The notes under the pieces are model-generated. The model made no database searches. It had not been told where the DNA came from and was given only the letters and a program-made list of their open reading frames with translations. This document shows positions 25,348-33,536 of a DNA stretch of 64,000 nucleotides, piece by piece. How positions within the stretch are numbered: position 1 is the stretch's first letter; each line of letters begins with the position of its first letter. This DNA comes from JBBIQS01 sp037442205 (GTDB taxonomy: Bacteria; Myxococcota; Myxococcia; Myxococcales; UBA5297), in the NCBI GenBank assembly GCA_037442205.1, contig JBBIQS010000010.1, positions 57,307 to 121,306 on the forward strand, read 5' to 3'. Both the position numbers and the translations under genes were made by a program.

Positions 25348-25548
25348 ATGCCTAGCTTCTCCGGAATCAAGATCTTCTCGACCACCTTGGCCCGCGACCG
25401 CGAGAACATGGGCGAGACCATCACCCGCTGGCTCAAGGAAAACACCGCGCTGGAGATCGTGGACAAGATCGTGACCCAGTCGAGCGACAAGGAGTTCCAC
25501 TGCCTGACGATCACGCTCTTCTACCGCGAGCACGACCGCAACCGCTGA
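25348..25548 (+). CDS. Small (66-aa) cytoplasmic protein of unknown function
   Basis: I do not recognise a named family. The 66-aa product has no signal peptide or membrane segment; it reads as a compact alpha/beta protein: IKIFSTTLARDRENMGETI, ITRWLKENTALEIVDKIVT, then SDKEFHCLTITLFY, an amphipathic strand. GGAGG sits 8 bases before the ATG at 25348, a good ribosome site; an in-frame ATG at 25321 would add nine residues with CC. The codon bias is that of the neighbours, which supports it as a real gene despite its size. It is divergent from the kinase (168-base gap) and followed by the rhomboid-fold gene at 25614, possibly cotranscribed. Confidence 0.72.
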   Translation: MPSFSGIKIFSTTLARDRENMGETITRWLKENTALEIVDKIVTQSSDKEFHCLTITLFYREHDRNR

Positions 25549-25601
25549 GGCCGGTCCTCCCTCCGGCGCCTGTCGGGGATGGACGGCGGGGAAGCGGCTG
25601 T

Positions 25602-25607
25602 TAGAGA
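25602..25607 (+). promoter_or_regulatory. Candidate -10 element for a leaderless mRNA (rhomboid-fold gene)
   Basis: TAGAGA six bases before the ATG at 25614, without a ribosome site in between except a weak GAAAGG. Same spacing class as other proposed leaderless starts in this window. Confidence 0.35.
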
Positions 25608-25613
25608 AAGGCC

Positions 25614-26378
25614 ATGCCTACGCCGCGCAACATGCAGGTCGATTTCGGCGGCATGTTCGGCCGCCCGCCCCAGGGCGTGCTGTTCATCATGGTGGCCACC
25701 GCGGTGCTGAGCGTGGCCGCCATGGCCTCGTACCGGGCCATCCCGGCGCTGGCCCCGCTGACCTCGGCCCTGGACTTCGTCCCCGCCCAGGTGATCGACG
25801 GCTGGCAGCTCTGGTCGCCCTTCACCTACCTGTTCCTCCTCCCCCACCCGACCGGCCTGCTGTTCTACGAGCTGTTCGGCCTGTGGATCTTCGCCTCCCA
25901 GGTCGAGCGTCAGTGGGGGACCCGGCGCTTCCTGTTCTACTTCTTCGCCACCGGCACCGGCGCCGCCCTTCTCACCCAGCTGTTGGCCTTCGCCGTCCCG
26001 GCGCTGCGCAACGTCGCCTACCAGGGGGCACTGGTGGCAGGCGAGGCGGTGCTGGTGGCCTGGGTGCTCACCAACTGGCACTCCTCGGCCTACTTCTTCT
26101 TCATCCCCGTGAAGGCCCCGGCGCTGCTGGGCCTGTCGGTGGTCCTCAACGTCCTCTACATGCTCTTCGCCTGGGAGCCGTTCGTCCCGGTCTTCCTGGG
26201 CATGGGCATCGGCTACCTGTTGCTCAACCGACGCGCCAACGCCCGGCGCGCCTGGCTGCACCTGCGCGCCTGGTGGATCGACCGCCAGCTCAAGGCCCGC
26301 AGCCGCCACCTGCGGGTCGTCCCGCCCTCGCGCTTCGACCGCGACGAGCGCAAGGGCTCGGACAAGTACCTGCACTGA
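25614..26378 (+). CDS. Rhomboid-fold membrane protein lacking the protease dyad (derlin-like)
   Basis: A 254-aa protein with about six hydrophobic segments. The phrase WQLWSPFTYLFL, then ELFGLWIFASQVERQWGTRRFLFYFF, given here as LWIFASQVERQWG and RRFLFYFF, matches the start of rhomboid/Der1-like domains (the WR/ELW region and the L1 loop). In active rhomboids a GxSG serine follows in the fourth helix; here the matching stretch is YQGALVAGEAVL, with no Ser, and no downstream catalytic His is seen. It is therefore a pseudorhomboid of the derlin/DUF1751 type. The cytoplasmic C-terminus is Arg-rich. Role unknown, possibly membrane protein quality control by analogy with derlins. Confidence 0.78.
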   Translation: MPTPRNMQVDFGGMFGRPPQGVLFIMVATAVLSVAAMASYRAIPALAPLTSALDFVPAQVIDGWQLWSPFTYLFLLPHPTGLLFYELFGLWIFASQVERQWGTRRFLFYFFATGTGAALLTQLLAFAVPALRNVAYQGALVAGEAVLVAWVLTNWHSSAYFFFIPVKAPALLGLSVVLNVLYMLFAWEPFVPVFLGMGIGYLLLNRRANARRAWLHLRAWWIDRQLKARSRHLRVVPPSRFDRDERKGSDKYLH

Positions 26379-26449
26379 CTGGACAAATTCGGCCCGGCCG
26401 CCGGGGTGGTCAGGCTGGTGCGCGCGCTGCGCCCTCGATCGCCGGCCCT

Positions 26450-28975
26450 CTAGAAGGCCCGCCGCCGGCGGCCGAAGACGGCCAGCGCCGGCAATCCGAG
26501 CAGCAGCAAGCTCGACTGGCCACCGGAAGCGCAGCCGCAGCCGCTGCTCTTGGCCGTCGTCGGCGGGTCGGACGAGCGCCGGGCGGAGAGGGTCCGCCGC
26601 GCCTCCTCGCCGCAGCTGCCCTGGGCCACCAGCTCGATGGTGGTCTCGCCGACGCCCAGGCCCACGGTGGTGGTGAAGCCGCCGCCGTCGGTGAGCGCCA
26701 CGTGCTGGCCGTTGATCGTCAGTTCGCTGGCGACCATCCCCTCGATCGTCCCTCGCAGCGTCACCGAGTACTGGTCGCCGACCACCTCGCCGTTGGCGTC
26801 GGGGGTCGGGCTGGCGATGGAGATCGACGGGCCGAGATCCGCCCCGCGCACCAGCCAGCTCTCGGTCTGCAACCGGCGATCGGCGGGGATGGTGACCCGC
26901 TCCAGGTCGGTGCGCTCCCCGCTCAGCCGGATGCGCAGGGTGTAGTCGCCGGGGGCGGCGTCGAGGCAGAAGTGGCCGGCCAGATCGGTGGTGGCGGCGG
27001 TGCCCGGGGCGCCGCACAGATCGCCGCCCAGCAACTCGGCGCTCGCCCCAGACAGCGGGCGGCTGCGATCGCCGGGGGTGGAGGTGGTCTCGTAGGCGTT
27101 GCCGCAGAGCCCGGTCTTGAAGTGCACCACGACGCTCGCGGTGCCGGTGCCGGCGCCGTTGGTCACCGACACCTGGATGCCGGTGTCCCCGGCCGGCACG
27201 TCGATGGGCACGGAGAAGGCGGCGTTGGTCAGCGGGCCGGCGGCCATCTTGCCGGCGTAGATCACCTGGACCTCGGTGGCCCCCTGCGCCTGGCTCACCT
27301 GGCCCTCGACCTGGAGGTGGGCGAAGTCGAGCTGGGCGCCGTCGGCGGGATTGGTGATCTTCACCACCGGAGTCGCCACCGCTTGCTTGCTCAGGCCGAT
27401 CGAGCCCCAGACCTCGGCATTGGCCACCACGGTGGCAGTGGAGGAGTTGCCCAGGTAGCCGGCCAGGCTGGCGCTGGCGGTGTGGACCCCGGGGGCGGCG
27501 GTGAAGCTGAAGGCGCCGTCGGCGCCGGTGGTGGCGGTGGCGCCGGTCTCGAGCGACACGGTAGCGCCCGCGAGCACCTTGCTCGTGTCGGCGGCGTTGG
27601 TCGGGTTCACTTCGTAGACCACGCCTCGATAGGTGCCGGTGGCGGCGCCGGCCGCGGTCATCCCGATACTTCCCCAAGTGGTGGCGCCGACCGTGACGGT
27701 GCGGGTGACGCTGGACGAGGTGTAGCCGGTGGCCGAGGCGGTGGCGGTGTAGCTGCCGCCGGGCAGGGTGAAGCGGTAGACGCCGTCGGCGCCCACCACC
27801 TGCGACTGGCCGTTGTTCAGAGTCACCTTCGCCCCGGCGATGCGGTTGGCGGTGGTGGGGGCGGCGTAGACCACGCCGATCAGGGTCCCAGTGGTCCCCG
27901 CCGCGCCGCAGCCGCCGCTGACATAGCCCATGTACTTGGTCCAGTCCCAGTTCGGCCCCGGGTCGGTGTGGGTGGCGCCGGGGACCTCGGAGTGCCCGAG
28001 GATGTGGCTGCGGTCGCAGGGGAAGCCGTGCTGGCTGCACAGCCAGGACACCAGCTGGGCGGAGACGCAGTAGGTGTTCTCGGTGGCCCAGGCGGGATCG
28101 GCGACGTATCCCTCGTGCTCCACGCCCACCGCGCGCGAGTTGTAGCTGCTGGCGTGCCAGGCCGTGTCCTGCACCTGGACCATCTGGGTCAGCGCCGGGG
28201 TCATGGCGGTGCGCGGGACGACGAAGTGCGAGCTGACCTGGGCCGCCGGATCCTGGAACCAGCTGATGGTCCCGGCGTAGGTGCCTTGGGTGGTGTGGAT
28301 GACCACGGTGTCGATCGCCGCGGTGCGGCCGACGGCGAAGTTGCTCGAGGAGGCCGGCCGCCAGCCGGCCTGGGTGTAGTCCGGGGTGAGGGCGAAGCGG
28401 GCGCTGCCCAGCGGCAGCCGCCGGGAGAGGTCGATCGGGGTCGGCTCCAGCACCACCACCTCGGTGCCCAGGTCGCGGCGCGCGCCGTTGGTCAGGGCGG
28501 CGTAGACCTGCAGCGCGTGGTCGAGCGACAGGTCGGGATCCGGGATGCCGCTGTAGGCTCGCACCGCGTCGAGGTAGTCGACCGGATCGCGCGAATCGAG
28601 GGTGGAGTTGTTGGCCAGCGACTCGTCGAAGAAGCTGCGCAGCACCGCCGCCGCGCCCTCGATGTTGGCCTCGGCGCTCCCCTCGAGCTCCTCCTCGGTG
28701 AGCCCGGTCAGCCGGGCGGCCCGGGCCAGGGTGCGCCCTTCGACCAGGTGCATCAGTCCGAAGCCGCCGTCGATCGAGCGCAGGTAGGGCTGATGGAAGA
28801 ACTGCGTCTCCGTCTGGGCGATGGCCTTGAGCAGGTTCTCGGGGACGCCGTAGCGCCCAGCCGAGCGCGAGAAGGCCTGCGACAGCGGGCCCGGGGAGGA
28901 CTCGACCTCGGGCTGCGAGCCGCACGAGGTGGCGAACAGAAGGATGGCGCCGAGGACGGCGAGGGTGCGCGACAT
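26450..28975 (-). CDS. Modular secreted amidase with transglycosylase-like domain, carboxypeptidase-regulatory repeats and MYXO-CTERM tail
   Basis: An 841-aa exported protein. Order: lipoprotein-type leader (LFATSCGS); residues about 35-150 resemble a lytic transglycosylase fold (GVPENLLKAIAQTETQF with the catalytic-type Glu, GGFGLMHL); residues about 210-350 are an N-acetylmuramoyl-L-alanine amidase of the Amidase_2 family (VVIHTTQGTY, GVEHEG, ILGHSEVPGATHTDPG carrying the zinc His residues); then several carboxypeptidase-regulatory-like repeats with GATVSLETGATATTGADG and Ig-like segments; and a C-terminal tail SGCGCASGGQSS, hydrophobic stretch, GRRRR, the MYXO-CTERM sorting motif. It should be a surface-anchored peptidoglycan hydrolase. 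An ATG two codons in was chosen over the TTG at 28981 for its GGAG site. TACAAT at 29029-29034 fits a -10. Confidence 0.85.
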   Translation of the reverse strand: MSRTLAVLGAILLFATSCGSQPEVESSPGPLSQAFSRSAGRYGVPENLLKAIAQTETQFFHQPYLRSIDGGFGLMHLVEGRTLARAARLTGLTEEELEGSAEANIEGAAAVLRSFFDESLANNSTLDSRDPVDYLDAVRAYSGIPDPDLSLDHALQVYAALTNGARRDLGTEVVVLEPTPIDLSRRLPLGSARFALTPDYTQAGWRPASSSNFAVGRTAAIDTVVIHTTQGTYAGTISWFQDPAAQVSSHFVVPRTAMTPALTQMVQVQDTAWHASSYNSRAVGVEHEGYVADPAWATENTYCVSAQLVSWLCSQHGFPCDRSHILGHSEVPGATHTDPGPNWDWTKYMGYVSGGCGAAGTTGTLIGVVYAAPTTANRIAGAKVTLNNGQSQVVGADGVYRFTLPGGSYTATASATGYTSSSVTRTVTVGATTWGSIGMTAAGAATGTYRGVVYEVNPTNAADTSKVLAGATVSLETGATATTGADGAFSFTAAPGVHTASASLAGYLGNSSTATVVANAEVWGSIGLSKQAVATPVVKITNPADGAQLDFAHLQVEGQVSQAQGATEVQVIYAGKMAAGPLTNAAFSVPIDVPAGDTGIQVSVTNGAGTGTASVVVHFKTGLCGNAYETTSTPGDRSRPLSGASAELLGGDLCGAPGTAATTDLAGHFCLDAAPGDYTLRIRLSGERTDLERVTIPADRRLQTESWLVRGADLGPSISIASPTPDANGEVVGDQYSVTLRGTIEGMVASELTINGQHVALTDGGGFTTTVGLGVGETTIELVAQGSCGEEARRTLSARRSSDPPTTAKSSGCGCASGGQSSLLLLGLPALAVFGRRRRAF

Positions 28976-29028
28976 GGGCAAGCTCCGGCGACCGGCGCGC
29001 GCGTCGGGGGCGCGCCTGAAAGCGCCGG

Positions 29029-29034
29029 ATTGTA
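29029..29034 (-). promoter_or_regulatory. Candidate -10 element for the modular amidase
   Basis: TACAAT on the minus strand about 53 bases before the ATG at 28975. The best TATAAT-like match in this spacer. Confidence 0.45.
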
Positions 29035-29085
29035 GCCTGGAGAACGCCCGGAGAGAGAGTGCTTCCGATTGCCGCGGTGCGGCGG

Positions 29086-32000
29086 CTACCCTTTGGCCAC
29101 GCCCTTGACCGCGGCGCGGTAGACGTAGATCCGCTCGTTGTTGGTCCGGGTGTCAGCCGGGAGCATGAAGAAGCCGCTGGCCTGCGGGTCGTAGACCGGG
29201 ACGAAGCCGGTGACCTGGCGCTCGTCATGGAAGGTGATGCGCAGCTTCTGGCCGGCGGGCGCCGGCGGCTTGGCGCCGGCCGCCAACAGGAAGAACACCG
29301 CCTTGACCCGCTTGGTTGAGATCTTCTCCGGCGGCTGGCCGGGGACGATCTCGAGGTCGATCGCCTCGGCGTCCAGGCGCGCGTTGCGCAGCAGTCCGCG
29401 CTTCACCTGCCCGTCGACGAGGTGGACGATGACCTTGTGCTCGCCGGAGACGCGGACCTCTCCTCCCGGAGCGGGGGCAGCGGGCGCGGGCGCGGCCGGC
29501 GCGCTCGGAGCAGGAGCAGGGGTAGGCGCAGGAGCCGGACGCTGGGCGAAGGCAGGGGCTGGCTGAGCCGCAAACGCCGGCATCGGGGCCGGAGGCTGGG
29601 GCCGGGGCGGGACCGGAGCGGCGACCGGGGCCGGGGCGAATGCGGCGGGCGCCGCGGGAACCGGGACGCGTATCGGGGCCGGCGCGGGAGCGGGGGCGAA
29701 CTGCGGGCGGGCCGGCGGAGCCGGAACTGCCACCGCCGCTGGAGCCGGCGCGGGGGCCGGACGAACTGCCGCCACAGGCATCGGCACAGCCATCGGCGCG
29801 CCAACCGGAGCGGGAGCCGGCCGAGCGTCCTGGATGGCTTGCGGAACGGCCATCGGCGCGGGCGTCAGGTCGATGGCGATGTCCTCCTCGGGCTCGGCCG
29901 CGGACATCATCTCCGCCGTCAGCTCCAGCGTCGGCTCGGGCTCGATCTCGTCGATGGAGACATCCTCGGACGGCTGCTGCGTGGCGGCAGGAGGGGCCAC
30001 CGGCGCAGCGGCGATCGGCGCAGGGATGGCAGCGGCGATCGGCGCAGCGGGAGCCGGCGCGATCGGAGCCGCGGCGACCGGCGCGGGGGCGGCAGCGGCG
30101 ACTGGCGCAGCGGGAGCCGGCGCGACCTCCGCAGCCTGCTCACTGGGAGAGTAGGTGATGAAATCGGCGGCCGAAGCCAGCTCGATGCCGCTCTGCTCGC
30201 CGCCCAGCTCGATGCCCTGCTCCGGCGTGGCGCCGGCGGAAGGAATCGAGCCGTTCTGCCACTGGGCGAAGTCGCTGATTGCGCCGCGCTCGACCTCGGA
30301 CTCGACGGCCTCGGCACCGTCGGCGGAAATGGCGTCCTGAGAAGAGCCCTGCCAGCTGACGAAGTCCGAGGCGCTGGCCAGCGGCACCTCGGCGCCCGGA
30401 TGGCCGTCGATGGCCACCTCGGGCTGAGCCGCCTCGAGGTCTCCCGCGGGAGGCGCCGCGAACAGCGTGCGATCGGGAGCCTGTTCCGGCTGCTCCTCGG
30501 ACCAACCTCCAGCGGGCGCCGCGCCGAACTGGGCCTTCACCTGCGGATCGACCTCGGGAGGCTGGAAATCCTGAGAGGGATCGGGCTGGACCGAGGCGTC
30601 CCACAGCGAGGGAGCCGGCTGGGACGGCTGGGGCTCCGGCTCGGACCAGAGCGACGGCGCGGCCGCCGGCTGCTCAGCGGCAACCGGCGATTGCTCAGCG
30701 GCAACCGGCGATTGCTCAGCGGCAACCGGCGGCTGCTCGGCGGCAACCGGCGGCTGCTCAGCGATTGCCGGCTGGGCGGCGGGCTCGGCATCCCAGAGCG
30801 ATGGCGCCGGCGAGGATGACACCTCGGAGGCAAGCTCGCTCGAGGCTTCCGCCTGCCACAGAGAGGGCGCCGGAGCCGGGACGGATGGCTCGGCGGCAGC
30901 GGCTGCCAACTGCTCGGCGGCGGGCGCGGCGGGAGCCTCAGGCTGGGCGGCAACACTGGCGCTCTCCGCAGGCTGGACAGCCTCCGGAGGCGCCGGCAAT
31001 TCGATAGGCGGCAAAACCGTCGGCGCTGCGCTGGCGGCCCCACTCGGCTCGGCCGGGGCGGCGGGGGGGCCGGCGTCGAAGGTCCCGGCATCGAGCGCCA
31101 CAACCTGAGGCGGAACGGGATCGGCCGCGGGGGCGGCCTGCTCTGGTTCGGCGACGGCGACTGCCTCCGTCGACGGGGCCGGCTGCGGCGCGGGAGCGGG
31201 CGCGACTTCGGGCGCGACTTCGGGCGCGACTTCGGGCGCGGCGACAGGCGCCGGCGACACGGAGGCCTGCTCCTGAACCGAAACCTCGACGGAAGAGAAG
31301 TCGACTGCCGCCGCCGGCTCGGCCGCGGCGGGCGAGGCAGAAGCGGGCTCCACGGGCTGCGGCGCCGGTTCTGCGGGAGCTGCTGTCGCTTCGGCCGCGG
31401 GCGCGGGGGCCTCGGAGAAGTCAGCGTCGTCGAGCTCGACCGGGGCTGGAGCGCCAGCGGGCTCGGCAGCAGCCTCGGCCGCGGCCGGCGTGCTGTCGTC
31501 GCCCCAGATCGACGCGACCGGCGCCGGCGCGACCGGGCTCTCGCCGGCAGCCGCAGGAGCGATCGCCTCGGGAAGCGAGTCGATGGCTGCGATCTCCACC
31601 GCCTCGACTGCCGGAGCGGGGAAGAGAGGCTCGGGGGCGGCAGCTTCGACGGGAGCCGGCGCTGCGGCTTCGACCGAAACCGGCGCCGCGGCTGGCGGGG
31701 GAGGCTCGGCCGCGGCGGGACGACCCTGCTTGAGCTCGGCATCCAACTCGCCGAAGGCGAGCTCGACCTCGGAGACGTCCGGCGCCGCCGGAGCAGTGGA
31801 CTCCTCGGCGGCAGGCGCAGCGGCCGCAGCCGGGGCCTCGGCCGGGACAGCCGGCGTCGGCGCGGCTTCGGCGGCGGGGGCGGGTTGGAGAGCGGGCTCG
31901 GCGACGGGCGAAGCCTGGACGGCGGGCGCGGACTCGACGGCCGGAGTGGGCTCGGCGATAGGCGCGGCCTGGACAACGAGCGCAGATTCGGCGACCGGCG

Positions 32001-32616
32001 CGGCCTGGACCGCAGGCGCGGACTCAGCCGCTGGCGCCACCTCAGCCGCTGGCACCGGTGCGGCGGCCGGGGCAGCGTCGGCGGTCAGCGCAGGTTCGGC
32101 AGCGACGGGCGTGGCCGCGACGGAGGCCGCTGGCTCACTGGGAATCGAATGCGGAGCAATCGCCTGCTCGGGAGCCAGGGCGGTGGCGGCGGCGCCGTCG
32201 CCGGCGGGATAGAGCGGCACCCAGTTCTGGGTGGTCGCGTCCCAGACGTAGCCCTGGGCGTAGGCTTGCTCGTAGGTGGGGTCCTGCCATTGGCCGGTCT
32301 GGGGATTGAAGCCGGGCGGGTAGTAGGCACCGTCGGCGCCCCACTGCGCCTGGGCCTGGGGATCGAATCCCGAGACCGGCGCCACCACGTCCGCCGCCGG
32401 GTTGTTGAGATCGCTCACCCACGACCCTGGGTCGATCAGATCGGCAGCGGGGGCCGGCACCGGAGTCGCCGGCGCGCTCGCTACCTCGGCGGCATTGCCG
32501 TGCACCAGGACCCTCAGCTCGCGCCAGCGCGCTTCTTCTTCCGCCGACAGTCCAGCCAGGTTCCGCTTGTCGTCCAGAAAGCGGAAATCGCGCATCGCGT
32601 TCAGCATGTCCGGCAT
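29086..32616 (-). CDS. Large Ala/Pro/Glu-rich low-complexity protein with a conserved C-terminal domain
   Basis: A 1176-aa protein without signal peptide. The first 60 residues are a helical segment (RNLAGLSAEEEARWRELRVLVHG). A Tyr/Trp/Gln-rich patch at about 95-135 (AYYPPGFNPQTGQW, YVWDATTQNWVPLYP) resembles OCRE-type aromatic repeats. Residues about 150-1040 are almost only Ala, Pro, Glu and Ser, with short acidic motifs recurring (SLWDAEP, ADFITYS, SDFVSWQ). The last 125 residues form a compact domain (VIVHLVDGQVKRG, KAVFFLL, TRTNNERIYVYRAAV) that I recall only from myxobacterial proteins of unknown role. Likely a long flexible cytoplasmic linker protein. A TAGGAT hexamer at 32659-32664 (minus) fits a -10. 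Internal short tandem repeats are listed separately. Confidence 0.75.
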   Translation of the reverse strand: MPDMLNAMRDFRFLDDKRNLAGLSAEEEARWRELRVLVHGNAAEVASAPATPVPAPAADLIDPGSWVSDLNNPAADVVAPVSGFDPQAQAQWGADGAYYPPGFNPQTGQWQDPTYEQAYAQGYVWDATTQNWVPLYPAGDGAAATALAPEQAIAPHSIPSEPAASVAATPVAAEPALTADAAPAAAPVPAAEVAPAAESAPAVQAAPVAESALVVQAAPIAEPTPAVESAPAVQASPVAEPALQPAPAAEAAPTPAVPAEAPAAAAAPAAEESTAPAAPDVSEVELAFGELDAELKQGRPAAAEPPPPAAAPVSVEAAAPAPVEAAAPEPLFPAPAVEAVEIAAIDSLPEAIAPAAAGESPVAPAPVASIWGDDSTPAAAEAAAEPAGAPAPVELDDADFSEAPAPAAEATAAPAEPAPQPVEPASASPAAAEPAAAVDFSSVEVSVQEQASVSPAPVAAPEVAPEVAPEVAPAPAPQPAPSTEAVAVAEPEQAAPAADPVPPQVVALDAGTFDAGPPAAPAEPSGAASAAPTVLPPIELPAPPEAVQPAESASVAAQPEAPAAPAAEQLAAAAAEPSVPAPAPSLWQAEASSELASEVSSSPAPSLWDAEPAAQPAIAEQPPVAAEQPPVAAEQSPVAAEQSPVAAEQPAAAPSLWSEPEPQPSQPAPSLWDASVQPDPSQDFQPPEVDPQVKAQFGAAPAGGWSEEQPEQAPDRTLFAAPPAGDLEAAQPEVAIDGHPGAEVPLASASDFVSWQGSSQDAISADGAEAVESEVERGAISDFAQWQNGSIPSAGATPEQGIELGGEQSGIELASAADFITYSPSEQAAEVAPAPAAPVAAAAPAPVAAAPIAPAPAAPIAAAIPAPIAAAPVAPPAATQQPSEDVSIDEIEPEPTLELTAEMMSAAEPEEDIAIDLTPAPMAVPQAIQDARPAPAPVGAPMAVPMPVAAVRPAPAPAPAAVAVPAPPARPQFAPAPAPAPIRVPVPAAPAAFAPAPVAAPVPPRPQPPAPMPAFAAQPAPAFAQRPAPAPTPAPAPSAPAAPAPAAPAPGGEVRVSGEHKVIVHLVDGQVKRGLLRNARLDAEAIDLEIVPGQPPEKISTKRVKAVFFLLAAGAKPPAPAGQKLRITFHDERQVTGFVPVYDPQASGFFMLPADTRTNNERIYVYRAAVKGVAKG
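30675..30765. repeat. 21-bp tandem repeat inside the low-complexity gene
   Basis: About four copies of a 21-base unit containing CAGCGGCAACCGGC. On the coding strand each encodes PVAAEQ plus Pro or Ser. Unit length is a multiple of three, so copy number can change without frameshift. Confidence 0.8.
31202..31238. repeat. 12-bp tandem repeat inside the low-complexity gene
   Basis: Three near-perfect copies of GCGACTTCGGGC, encoding PEVA on the minus strand. In-frame unit, as for the 21-bp repeat nearby. Confidence 0.8.
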
Positions 32617-32658
32617 TCGTTCACCGAGGCGCCAGGTACGGGGCGGCGCTCGGGGGGC

Positions 32659-32664
32659 ATCCTA
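32659..32664 (-). promoter_or_regulatory. Candidate -10 element for the low-complexity gene
   Basis: TAGGAT on the minus strand, about 42 bases before the ATG at 32616. The same hexamer lies upstream of the cystathionine synthase gene. Confidence 0.35.
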
Positions 32665-32809
32665 ACACCCGATTTCCAGGCCACAAAGCTTTGGACGTCC
32701 CCTCGATCGGGGAACGTCCGCCGGGCCGCGGGAACCAGGGCCGATACCGCGGCGATCCGAAATAGCCATATGAAATCAGCAGCTTACCGCCGCACGCAAC
32801 CCTGCCCGC

Positions 32810-33361
32810 TCAGGGGGAGCCGAACTGGACCGGGACCGCGCCGTTGTCGCAGCGCAACAGCTCCTGCGCCAGGTTCTGCAGGGTGAAATCGTAGCTGAGC
32901 GCCCCGGGGGGAGTCGGGGGATCGCCGTAGAGCGGAGCCAGCGCCGGATCCGGAAGACCGTAGAGCCCGGCCAGAGGTGAGCCACTGGCCGCCAATGGGC
33001 GGTGCCGGGTCCAAGCCGCCAGCAACCGCGGCTCCAGGCCGAAGATCGAGACCCCTTTCAGCTCGAGCACCCGCTGCAGATAGCGCCCCCGGACGTCGTC
33101 GCAGTCGTCGAGCAGCAGAGTCTGCGGCGGCTCGGCCGCTGGCGGCGCAGGGCGGGCCTGGGCGCCCTCGCCGCCGGGAGCAGGAGCTTGGGCGACCATG
33201 GGAGGATCCGCGTCGGCGACGATCACCGCCTCCGAGTCGGCCGCCTCGCCATACCCCTCCTCCAGCTGGTACCAGCCCTCCACGGTCTGAACTCGCCCAC
33301 CCTCCAGGGCCCCGCCCGCCGTCAGGGAAACAAGCACCGCCATCGTCGCGCCGATTGCCAT
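32810..33361 (-). CDS. Hypothetical exported protein
   Basis: Not recognised. The 183-aa product has a hydrophobic N-terminus (TMAVLVSLTAGGA), an acidic stretch, an Ala/Pro-rich linker (QAPAPGGEGAQARPAPPAAE) and a C-terminal half with LLLDDCDDVRGRYLQRVLELKGVSIFG, given here in parts (LLLDDCDDVRG, LQRVLELKGVSIFG), then a Pro-rich loop and a final ELLRCDNGAVPVQF. Two Cys in the C-terminal half could form a disulphide. The ATG at 33361 follows GGAGGG at a good distance, so the longer upstream frame was not used. It is divergent from plsX; no operon partner. Confidence 0.55.
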   Translation of the reverse strand: MAIGATMAVLVSLTAGGALEGGRVQTVEGWYQLEEGYGEAADSEAVIVADADPPMVAQAPAPGGEGAQARPAPPAAEPPQTLLLDDCDDVRGRYLQRVLELKGVSIFGLEPRLLAAWTRHRPLAASGSPLAGLYGLPDPALAPLYGDPPTPPGALSYDFTLQNLAQELLRCDNGAVPVQFGSP

Positions 33362-33522
33362 GGGAGCCCTCCACGGGCCTTCGAGCCGTTGCACCCAAAG
33401 CTATGCTTTTGACAGCGCCAAGCAAGCGGCCCGCCGCGGCCTTGCCCGCGCGGCTTTGACCGTGGCAGGGGCCCACCCGATGGCCAACTCGCGCTCAACC
33501 TTCACCGCGCCGGGCGGCGTGC

Positions 33523-33528
33523 TACGGT
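33523..33528 (+). promoter_or_regulatory. Candidate -10 element for leaderless plsX mRNA
   Basis: TACGGT, 8 bases before the plsX ATG at 33537. Fits the leaderless spacing seen elsewhere, although a GGGAG between could also act as a weak ribosome site. Confidence 0.35.
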
Positions 33529-33536
33529 GGGAGCGC

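Noticed and set aside
31885..32886. Plus-strand open frame opposite the Ala/Pro-rich gene
   Set aside because: Low-complexity Arg/Gly translation; antisense of the Ala/Pro codons.
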